A stretch of DNA of 64,000 nucleotides from Euphorbia lathyris (taxonomy: Eukaryota > Streptophyta > Magnoliopsida > Malpighiales > Euphorbiaceae). The notes beneath the pieces were generated by a model that saw only the letters and a program-made list of their open reading frames with translations, searched no databases and was not told the origin of the DNA. The position numbers and the translations under genes are program-made. The stretch is from the NCBI RefSeq assembly GCF_963576675.1, contig NC_088914.1, positions 20,501,001 through 20,565,000 on the forward strand, given 5' to 3'. Positions within the stretch are counted from its first letter, which is position 1. Every line of letters begins with the position of its first letter. Of this stretch, positions 55,540 through 64,000 are shown in pieces.

Positions 55540-55840
55540 TAAGGACTTAGGTTTAATATATTTACTTAGTCACGCCCGTGATAAGGGTGGTCTCGTCCGT
55601 GACTTTATATATATTAATTTGCTTTTGTGTTCGTTTAAGAGGTACCGACCATGCCATGGGTGGACGCAATCGTTACTTAAAACTTTAAACACGTTTAATT
55701 TTGCTTTAATTTCTAACGTTCCTTTCATACCTCGACCGTGATAAGGGTGGTCGCAATCGTGGCCAAAAGTACCGTTTGTTTACTTTTTCTTTCCTTTCAT
55801 ACCTCGATTGTGATAAGGTTGGTCTCAATCGTGGCCAAAA
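55540..55840 (-). repeat. Diverged repeats in the 3' non-coding part
   Basis: CCTTTCATACCTCGAYYGTGATAAGGKTGGTC starts (in shorter form) near 55721 and 55793, followed each time by CAATCGTGGCCAAAAGT. A weaker copy lies near 55565. Period about 72 bp. Confidence 0.75.
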
Positions 55841-56089
55841 GTTAAGAATACGACTACTTGATTTAATTAACATGTAAATAAAATTGGGGAAGAAAAATAG
55901 CACATTCATCCTATATCGACTTTGAAATTCAACATGTATTATGGCTAAATTTTCCTTAAAAACTTCAATTGGTTTTTAATGTAAGACGAAAATCATACCG
56001 AGCTAAAAAGCTAAAGTTGTTAGTTCGATTTATGCCTATAAACCTAATTGAAAATTGAAAATAAGATTTATATCTATCATGTACTCATG

Positions 56090-56125
<36 letters not shown>

Positions 56126-56159
56126 GTAGAAAAGGAAAAGAAAAATGAATAACAACAAA

Positions 56160-59100
56160 CTACCCAGGAATTAGCCTAGGGAAGCTAACCCCAATCCTAT
56201 CTTCTAAGAGAAGATGAGAGATGAAACTAGGGGAAACAGGAAGGGTAGTAACGCCTAACGTCCCTTCATGGCCCGCCGCCGCCAAGCGATCAGCAACACG
56301 ATTCTGCTCTCTAAAAATGTGTCTGAACTCTACGAACTCAAAGGAGGAGCAAAGCCTTATAATAGCTTTGATGAGGTTGCGACTGTTAAGACCCATAGAA
56401 TGATTCTCAAAAATCATTTTGATTGCTTCCAAATTATCAGACTCCACAGAGAGCCTCTTAACACCCAGCCTTTTAGCAAGATTGATTCCAGTAAGAATAG
56501 CCCAGAGCTCCGCAGAAAAGGAAGAACCCAACCCTAAATTCTGGGAGAACCCAGAAAGCCAGACGCCCCCTACATCTCTAAGCACACCTCCAGCCGCAAT
56601 CTTACCGTTACTGAGGCAGGAACCATCAGTATTCAGCTTCACAACCCCCTCTCTTGGCCTGCTCCATCCCACGAGATGGACATCACAACACTGAGAGGCT
56701 CTGGCAAGGGACTCTCCTTTGAAACTATCGATAATAGAGAAAAGTTTTTTCGAGAAGAAATCAGCTAAGTTTGTCATAAAAACAGTTTTATCTCCAAAAA
56801 TCTCCTCGTTTCTCCATTTCCAAACTTGGTGACAGATAATAGCAAAGAAAATGTCACCATGCTCCATGTATGGAAGCAACTTTCCTCTAACACCATCAGA
56901 GAACCAGTCGACCTCAGAATGTGCCATGAAGGAAGAGAAAATATGGTGTGGGAGAATTTTCCTCCAAACCTCTTTACTATTAGAGCAATCTCTAAGAGCA
57001 TGGCACAAAGTCTCAACATGGCCTCTGCATCTACTGCAAGCTCCAGAATCAGCCAAGTGCCTTCTGTGCCTATCCGAATTAGTAAGAAGCCTGTCCTTAA
57101 CGCCCAGCCACAGGAAACTCCTAATACGGAAAGGAACTTTAAGGGTCCAAATCGACTTCCACACATCCGAGGGAGGATCAGATCTAAAGAGAGAGAAAGC
57201 TTCAAAGGCCGATTTGCAAGAATAAACTCCATTGTTAGTCAGCGCCCAACAGTGCCTATCCAAGTCTTCCTCTTGATTACTCACCTTCACTCCCCGCATT
57301 CTAAGGAGAGTCTCAAGGCTAAAGAAAGTATCAAACTTTGACCAGATCCAGTCCCCTTCCGAGTCAACCACATCGGCAATCCTCCAGTTGCGTATATCAC
57401 TAGGCGGGGGGGAAGAACACACCTCAATTAACGGTTTATCCCCAATCCAGTTATCAAACCAGAAACTAATGGACTTACCATTCCCCACCTCCAGGCCAAC
57501 TCCCGAGCAGAACTCATCAAACACAGCACTAAGTCCTTTCCAGAGGAAGGAACAATTAGCAACTCTCTCTTTCGGGCCCCCGAAGATTTTGTCTTTCCGA
57601 TACTTACCACAAAAGAGGCGAACCCAAAGAGAGGAGGGGTTTTGCCACATACGCCAAAGGAGTTTCATTAATAAAACTTTATTATTGTCCTTTGCTTTCC
57701 TAATACCCAGACCCCCAGAATCTTTAGGCTGGCAAACCTCACTCCAAGGCACAAGATGGATCTTCCTGCCCTCCGCAGCTTCCCCCCACAGGAACCTACG
57801 GTTAATCTTGTCAAGATCATTAAGCACAGGATCCGGAAGCTTACAAGCCTGCATGATGTGATTGGGAGCAGCACAATTAACAGATTGAATTAACGTGAGG
57901 CGGCCAGCGAGAGACAGAGTCTTGGCTTTCCAAGTGGCACACTTCGAATTAGCTTTATCCAAAGTCTCTTTGAAGGAGCCTTTAGACACACGCTCACTAT
58001 GGAGGGGAACGCCCAGATACTTCCCAAGAGAATCAGTAAGAGGAATACCTGAGAGATCACTTAATCTCTTACAGACTCTCTGATTCATATTCTTAGAGCA
58101 CATCATCCTAGATTTCTGGATATTAAGCTTCTGCCCAGAGGCCGAACAAAAACAATCCAGAATATCCTAATGACTCTCAACTGCTCCTCATTACCCTCAA
58201 GAAAGATAAGGACATCATCTGCAAAGAATAAGTGAGTCACCTGGGGACAGAAGCTGTTGATCGCCACAGGGTGGAAACTCCCATTATCAATCGCATCCTG
58301 AATCAGGTGAGAGAGCCTCTCCATAGCAATAACAAAAAGGAAAGGGCTCATAGGATCCCCCTGACGGATTCCTCTGCCCGGGGAAAATTCCTCCGACATA
58401 TCCCCATTGACCATAACTTGAAACACAGGAGAAGAAATACATACCTTAATTAAACTTCTCCAGCTGTCCGGGATTCTAGCTCTCTCAAGGCTCTCCATCA
58501 AGAAATCCCAATTAATTCGATCATAGGCCTTCTCTAAATCCAGCTTCAGAGCCACAATGCCTTTCCTCCCCTTCCTAATCTTCATCGTGTGGACCATCTC
58601 TTGGGCGATCACCACATTATCCATCATTTGTCTACCAGGCACAAAGCTACCCTGATTTTGACAAATGATCGCAGGAAGAATGCCACGGATTCTATTAGCC
58701 ACAATCTTTGTAACAGTTTTGTAAAGAACATTACAAAGACTGATAGGTCTCATATGCAAAAAGGAAGAAGGCTTATCAATCTTAGGAATCAGAACCAGGA
58801 GGGTTCTATTAACCAGCTCAATATCCTTCGAACCACTGAACACCCCCAAGACAAAATTATAGATGCCTTCCTTCACTACATCCCAATGCTTATGGTAAAA
58901 GCCCGCCGGAAGACCATCAATCCCAGGAGCTTTAGAAGCCCCAATGCTGAAGATAGCTTGGTCAATCTCTTTTCGGGAAATAGGTTGAAAGGCCTCTTGA
59001 CTACAATCCTCACTGATTAAAGGAAATGTAGCAATAGAGTGAGCCCTCTCCAAAAGAACAGGTTCCTCTTTGAACAGCTCTCTGTAGAAATCCAGGGCTA

Positions 59101-60283
59101 AGTTTCGAATAACCTCATCTTCATAAACCCAATCACCATTAGAATCCTTAATGGCCTCAATTCTATTTCTCTGCCTTCTAATCAGGGTAGAGAGATGGAA
59201 GTATTTGGTATTACGATCGCCATCTCTAATCCAGGACTTCCGAGACTTCTGGAACCAAAGGAACTCCTCCTGCCTAAGCACAGCCTCCAGCTCCTTCTGA
59301 AGGGTTCTGAGGAGGCCCTCAAGGCTATGATCAAACCTCCCCTCCAACCTGCGTTGAATGCCCTCCATCCTCTTTAATAACTTGTTCTTCCTTCTGATAA
59401 TATGCCCAAACACATTCCTATTCCACCCCTGCACCTTATTCCTGAACCCTTCAGCAGCTTGCAGTACATACGAATGAGGTCTCCAACTCTCATGAACGAA
59501 CTCTTTAAACTTAGGATGGGACTCCCAAGCCAACTGATACCGGAACGGTCTCTTACCCCTAGGATGCTTACCTCTCAAAAGTCTAAATAAAATAGGACAA
59601 TGATCCGAATGACGGAATGGGAGGTTCAACACAGAGCACTCGGGGAAGGAAGTTAGAGCTAAAACATTAGCGTAGACTTTGTCCAATCGAACAAAAGTAT
59701 TATTACGCTTCCAAGTGAATTTATGACCAGAAGCCCCCAGATCGGAAAGCCCACATAAATCCATACTATTCTTGTGATGCAGACAGCGATTAACATAATG
59801 ATTGGATCCCCCTCTCTGATCACTCATAAAGGCGATATCATTGAAGTCACCCGCCACAAACCAGGGCTCCGAAATGCTGACACTCATAGAATAGAGAACC
59901 TCCCAGAGCCGTTTTCGATTAGACAAGATAGGGTCAGCATACACAAGGGTAATAAAAAAGGGAGTATTGCCGGAAATACTCACTTTACAATGAATGAACT
60001 GCTTATCCATGCTAAGAATATCAAAATGAATCCGATCTGGCCTCCAAAAAAGCCAAATCCCCCCAGCCCGGCCAGTTGCCTCCGATCTAACACAGTGCCA
60101 GTTCTTAAACTTCTTAACCACCTCATCTGCTTTCTCACCACTAATCTTAGTTTCCAAAAGAGCAAAACAAGATGGATTAAACTGCTTAATAAGATCATTA
60201 ATATGGATACGGGTAGCCTTGCTAGCCGCACCCCTAACATTCCAAAATAACAAATCCATAGAAAGGAGGACAACTGACCACAC
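56160..60283 (-). pseudogene. LINE ORF2 (endonuclease, reverse transcriptase, RNase H), one frameshift
   Basis: Two overlapping minus frames, 60283-58103 (726 aa) and 58106-56160 (648 aa), together cover an L1-type ORF2 polyprotein. The first carries the N-terminal AP-endonuclease (DLLFWNVRG, LLETKISG, VAGDFND, SDHCPILF) and the reverse transcriptase with catalytic FFADD at about residues 686-690. The second carries the RT thumb, the zinc-binding linker (SRCRGHVETLCHAL) and an RNase H domain (NTDGS at about 492, SAELWAI, VESDN). The frames part at about 58164-58170, where one base seems lost. No other disruption is seen, so inactivation looks recent. Its reverse transcriptase would have copied its own RNA at nicked target sites. 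Confidence 0.93.
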
Positions 60284-60290
60284 CCCTACC

Positions 60291-60863
60291 CTAAGCTAGG
60301 TATTTACTAGGGGCTCCTGAGAGCCTTACCGAGGTACCCCCGGGCCCCCTCTTATCTGGAAACGCCAAAGTGTTAAGGCCACTTTTTTGTTTTCCTTTAA
60401 GCTTTTTCATATTAGTTTTGTTAACTCCCATAGATTTCCCAATCCCAGGATCAATACCAGGAACAGGAATACTAACCTCATTTGAATTCTTCATCCTTCT
60501 AGCTGCAAGGGTCAGGGTCCCCCCCTGGGCTTCATCCTTAGAGACAAAAAGCGGGTTCACAGATTCAACCACCTTCTCGACTGGATCTACAGACTCTAAT
60601 CCTGGAATACTCTCATCCATATGATTCTCATCTTGGTCTGACTCTTGAACTTCCTCAATCATCAGGGCCCCAAATCTGGACCCAGGCAAGGCTACTGAAG
60701 AAACCCCAGCCTCCTTTCTAGCTTTGAGGACAGGCTTCTCCTTGACATTTGGAATAACAGTAGCTTTAGGAGAAAGGGACTTAGAATTTGTGTTGATATC
60801 AGGAGGACGATTGTAAACCACTGCAGGTTGATTCCTACGTCTAGCGGGCCTCTTTGCCACCAT
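60291..60863 (-). CDS. C-terminal part of LINE ORF1
   Basis: A 190-codon open frame ends 8 bp before the ORF2 frame, as expected for the ORF1-ORF2 junction of plant L1-type LINEs. The protein is basic at its start (KRPARRRNQ) and then acidic (EEVQESDQDENHMDES). The RRM-like and zinc-knuckle parts of complete ORF1 are missing, so it is the 5'-truncated end of a gag-like nucleic-acid-binding protein. The apparent ATG lies at the truncation point and is probably not native. Confidence 0.7.
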   Translation of the reverse strand: MVAKRPARRRNQPAVVYNRPPDINTNSKSLSPKATVIPNVKEKPVLKARKEAGVSSVALPGSRFGALMIEEVQESDQDENHMDESIPGLESVDPVEKVVESVNPLFVSKDEAQGGTLTLAARRMKNSNEVSIPVPGIDPGIGKSMGVNKTNMKKLKGKQKSGLNTLAFPDKRGPGGTSVRLSGAPSKYLA

Positions 60864-60895
60864 CCAGGGACCAAAGTATCATGTACTCATGATAT

Positions 60896-61644
60896 AAAAT
60901 AGAGATTTGAAACTAAAGAAATTTTACTTATATATATATTTACTCGAGACGTTTTGTTTTGATAAAATCGTTTCGGAGATTTGTAAAAAATATTTTAAAA
61001 AGATATTGCCCGTATAGAAATATTATTTCTAACGATAATGATAACCTTAAAATATGTTAAACATTATTTTGAAAATTGAATTGGTGAAACATATGAAATA
61101 TATACTTAACAAAAAAAAATGTTGTATTTCTGTTTATAAAAATGTTGCATTATATACATAACTTAAACATTAATAACAACATGCATTTATACTTAAATAA
61201 ATAACATTCATTCTCATTCGTTGCATTCATTCGTACTTAAAATTAAAACGAATATGAAATATCTCCTCCCACACTTAATTTGGACCATGTCCTCATTGGT
61301 GCAAAAATTGATAAAACACGAAAAATAGTACGAAATTAAATCATGCGAATTAGAATGAAAAATATGGTAAGAAAAATTCAAACAAAATAATAAATTGTAC
61401 CAAACCTAAATAAAATTGTACCAAACGTAACATAACATAATAATAACAACGAAAATGAGTTAAAGAAAGAAAGGATAAAACCTATCAAGGTGAACTCGGT
61501 GGTGATGGCGTAAGCTCAACGCCTTGGCGTTAGAAGAATGAGAGCAACCGACGACGAGTAGATTTGTGCTCATGTCTCAAAGTAGTGATATTGGCATCCA
61601 CCGTGTTTATCCTCGAACTCATTTCGGTATTGTTGGCAATGACT
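60896..61644. other. Non-coding part of the Athila-like element
   Basis: AT-rich. It contains ATCTCCTCCCACACTTAATTT (about 61261-61281), a phrase like the CTCCCCCACACTAAAAC of the other Athila fragment at about 47685. No ORF of note. Confidence 0.4.
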
Positions 61645-62740
61645 TCATCTAACCGTAAAATGCATTTGACGGTTATTCTCGTTCATTTGTGTCAAAACAC
61701 GTTGCCATCCAACCTGTTCTTCAATATTTGGTTCCTCATTTGCTTGCTCTTGGGCATTTGCATCAACATTCTCCTCCTCCTCTTCTTCATAAAATTCCTC
61801 ATCATGTTCCTCATCATCTTCGTGGGCACCTAATCCTTGAGAACTTGAAGCTTCACCACCTAAAGTAGCAAAAATACGTCTTGTACAATCCTCGTACGAT
61901 ATAAATGCGGGTGGTCCCAATTTTTTCAACAAATGGGCTCTTTGAAGTGTCGTGATATCCAAGGAAGGCAAACCAACATGAGGCAAATTTTGATAATCCG
62001 CTAATTCACCTCGAGCACCCAAAACAATGCTGGTAATTAAATTACCCATTGGCACTTGCTTAGTACGGGAAGCGGAAGCTCGGACCAAATTAGTAAATAT
62101 CATTCCAATACTATCGATGGTCAAATTCTTAAAAATACAATCTAACACAAACAAGTCACGGATTTGCACCTTTGAACTTTCAACCCGACCAAATAAAGAA
62201 AAGGATAAAAATTTGTGAAAGAAAAAGATACAATTATCCTTAATTAACTTACTAGACGTGTTCTTCGGATGAAAAACATCTAAGTCGGTTAAAGAGTGCC
62301 AAACCGTGTGTGCATCAAACGTCTTTGGTTTTGAATAAAAGTTTTGAGTAGGAAAACCAAACCATTGTCCCATCGCCGCATACCCGACCTCAAAACGAAC
62401 ACCATTATTTCGAAAAGAAATAATACCACGGTTCTTGTTAATTGAGAGTGACTAAAAACTCCACAATATGCGATTCACTACTAGGAAAACGCATGCTAGA
62501 AAATTTTGTCCAACCAAGAACGGTTAAAAATTCATCAATACGTTCGGTAAAAGAAAATTCGTTTACCGTTTCAGTATCTATAAAAGGCATGTCGATGAAC
62601 TCTATATTGTGATGAGAAAAGTGGCGAAATTTTCGGCCCTCCGCCTCCGTCTCAATATCGAACGGTGCTCCATAATGAACTCGTAATCTATTGGCTTCAG
62701 TTGCTTTGGTTTTGTTAGCAACTCTCTTTTGTCTAAGCAT
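61645..62740 (-). pseudogene. Athila accessory ORF, copy 1 (plant transposon protein domain)
   Basis: Two minus frames, 62740-62438 and 62373-61645, are consecutive parts of one protein. The first reads GAPFDIETEAEGRKF, FIDMPFIDT and FLTVLGWTKF. The second has TVWHSLTDLDVF, FHKFLSFSLFGRVESS and RASASRTKQVPMGNLITSIV, then a very acidic tail (DDEEHDEEFYEEEEEE) ending in a heptad-like stretch. This resembles the plant-specific domain found in Athila-type elements between pol and the 3' LTR, sometimes called ORF1-like or envelope-like. The break between the frames near 62373-62440 makes it a pseudogene. Role unproven. Confidence 0.6.
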
Positions 62741-63468
62741 TTTTGTGTGATTTTGGTGAAAGAGATGAAGAGATTTGAAAGAGATGAATGATAGAGTAAA
62801 GATAATGGTTGTGGTTTAGGGAAGAAGAAGATGAATAGGGTAAAGATATATTGGGAAGGTGAGTGAATCTTGGTTTTGGGAAGAGTAAAAGATGATTGAT
62901 TGGTGAAAATAGAGGTGATGTATATAGGTGTACGTTATAGGTATTAAATAGGATAGATTAATAGGTATGTAATTTGAGTAGGAATATGAATTAACTCAAA
63001 AATCAGTCCCATTCCCGTCACTCAGGTCGCGTGTCGCGACTGAGATTCTCAAAATCTTAGCCGCGACAGCAAGCCTGCCAAGGGACTGATTGCTCCTGAA
63101 AATTTGGTTCTTTTGCTGTTTCAACTGAGATTTCAGAATCTCAACCGAGATTCCGGAACTGTTAGCTAAAAGTTGATAAATTTGACAATATCAACATGAT
63201 TAATTCAACTCCTCTTATAATTAACGAAGATAATGCTAAGTTTTAATTCCTGAAACTTAAAAAAAAAACTGAAACATTAAATTGAAGGAAAACCTAAGGT
63301 TTTGCCTTAATTAAAAGATACATTAATGATGAAAAGAAAATGAAAATTTATTAGTCATAATGAAGATAATTACAATGAATACCTCATTAGATATATACAT
63401 AAAAACAAAACATCTATGTACATAAACATCAAACATATGTACAGTATATACAATCAAACAATATAAAT
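62741..63468. other. Spacer between the two accessory ORF copies
   Basis: No coding feature. At about 63030-63066 it carries CGACTGAGATTCTCAAAATC, a phrase also found inverted in the LTR at about 54840-54955. This may be a fragment of the same LTR family. Confidence 0.4.
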
Positions 63469-63978
63469 TTAAACAGTATCCCTATGAATTGGAATACGTC
63501 GTGCATTGGCCTTGTTAATCTTCACTTGTATGAAGATTTGTCTTTCTCCAGGAGAAATAAATTTTGGACCAGAACGAAAAACTCTTTTTACAAGTCCCTC
63601 ACTTTCCAAAAACTCGTAATTAAGTATGGGAAATGGTTCCTTATCAGTCCAAGGAACAGAAACTGATCCCTTGGTACCCAGGATTATTCCATATATGATA
63701 TTCCCAAACCCTATTTTCCGATTCTTCGAACGTGAAGCGGCAACTAATCCCTCCATTAAAATCTCTGAGGAATTAACTATGTTGCCTTGGAAAATATCTC
63801 CTAACACGTACAAATATGTATCTTGGACGACACTGCTTCTGACTCGACCAAACAAACTATGATAGAGAAATTTGTGAAGATACAGCATGGAGTTAGAATT
63901 TATTGATTTGTTGTAGGCAAGACTTGGATTGAATCTCCAAAATCCCGTCAACATTCTCCATATATCTGTAGAAGTCAT
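63469..63978 (-). CDS. Athila accessory ORF, copy 2 (diverged, N terminus may lie outside the reading)
   Basis: A 169-aa minus-strand frame. It shares with copy 1 the ordered motifs IWRMLTGF (compare TVWHSLTDL), LHKFLYHSLFGRVRSS, LVAASRSKNRKIGFGNIIYGIILGTKG, then a basic end. It lacks the acidic tail. Sequence identity to copy 1 is low outside these motifs, so it is an old duplicate or belongs to a second element. The true start may be upstream, since 63978 is close to the window edge. Confidence 0.55.
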   Translation of the reverse strand: MTSTDIWRMLTGFWRFNPSLAYNKSINSNSMLYLHKFLYHSLFGRVRSSVVQDTYLYVLGDIFQGNIVNSSEILMEGLVAASRSKNRKIGFGNIIYGIILGTKGSVSVPWTDKEPFPILNYEFLESEGLVKRVFRSGPKFISPGERQIFIQVKINKANARRIPIHRDTV

Positions 63979-64000
63979 ATCTCTTACAGGATGGTGTTGA

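Larger units (their letters stand above)
56094..60876 (-). mobile_element. L1-type LINE, 5'-truncated, with 19-bp target duplication
   Basis: TATCATGTACTCATGATAT is present exactly at 56075-56093 and 60877-60895. The poly-A tail (poly-T on the plus strand, 56094-56124) adjoins the left copy, so transcription runs right to left. The element holds the end of ORF1 and a full-length ORF2 broken by one frameshift. The intact duplication and long A tail indicate a young insertion into the Athila-like element. Confidence 0.93.
55214..64000 (-). mobile_element. Internal region of the Athila-like element, running off the right edge
   Basis: Minus orientation, from the PPT at 55214 upward. It has a non-coding 3' part (55214-56075), a LINE insertion (56094-60876), a further non-coding stretch (60896-61640), then accessory ORFs at 61645-62740 and 63469-63978. 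The pol genes and 5' LTR would lie beyond 64000. The order, accessory ORF between pol and the 3' LTR, fits Athila-type elements with an extra third ORF. Confidence 0.65.

Noticed and set aside
56221..57861. Several plus-strand frames of 60-170 codons
   Set aside because: They are antisense shadows of the LINE ORF2.
58589..60250. Plus-strand frames up to 158 codons
   Set aside because: Also antisense to LINE ORF2; no independent domain signatures.

Overview
The window looks like nuclear DNA of a dicotyledonous plant, and the case for that is internal. Genes are split by GT-AG introns in AT-rich sequence. The recognisable proteins match plant families: a Raf-like MAP3K, a plant-type Ulp1 SUMO protease, and a CYP704-like P450 fragment. 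Two pieces of plastid DNA are embedded in the sequence, and most of the rest is plant transposons (MULE, hAT, Harbinger-like and CACTA elements, TRIM, Copia, Athila-type Gypsy, L1-type LINE, SINE). I cannot name the species.

Genes, left to right. 53-166 is the last exon of an unidentified gene. 2722-5089 (+) is a six-exon Raf-like kinase gene (339 aa) that has lost its catalytic Asp and is probably a pseudokinase. 9764-31478 (-) is a fourteen-exon gene for a 547-aa Ulp1-type SUMO protease (ULP1D/OTS-like). I joined all of its exons with matching phases, and the His-Asp-Cys triad is intact. Its introns total about 20 kb and hold most of the interesting repeats. 34973-35362 (-) is an unrecognised 129-aa ORF. 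From about 41 kb to the right edge I see no ordinary host gene, only nested transposons.

Mobile DNA. 490-1917 is a three-level nest of TIR elements. Intron 10 of the protease gene holds a Copia element (15361-20770). That element is split by a second LTR retrotransposon (15445-19127, target duplication gaaga) carrying a CYP704-like P450 fragment. The second element's 3' LTR is itself split by a MULE-type MITE (17272-17647) and a TRIM (17697-18922). Other introns carry hAT-type MITEs with exact 8-bp duplications, SINEs, and a chimeric plastid insertion joining rbcL to a piece like the trnA intron. A tandem array of roughly 500-bp units (31491-34870) lies directly upstream of the protease start codon.

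The right third is a transposon cluster. A CACTA element (43073-47466) contains a three-exon ubiquitin-conjugating (E2) domain with Ser in place of the catalytic Cys, plus a perfect 262-bp palindrome. It is flanked by Copia and Athila fragments. A long LTR (52137-55213, minus) is split by a solo LTR of the same family in the opposite orientation. The internal region of that Athila-like element runs off the right edge, is interrupted by a nearly intact L1-type LINE (56094-60876), and carries two successive diverged copies of the same accessory ORF type.

The best candidates for something new are the E2-like gene inside the CACTA element, the P450 capture by the LTR retrotransposon, and the tandem repeat array that forms the upstream region of the SUMO-protease gene.
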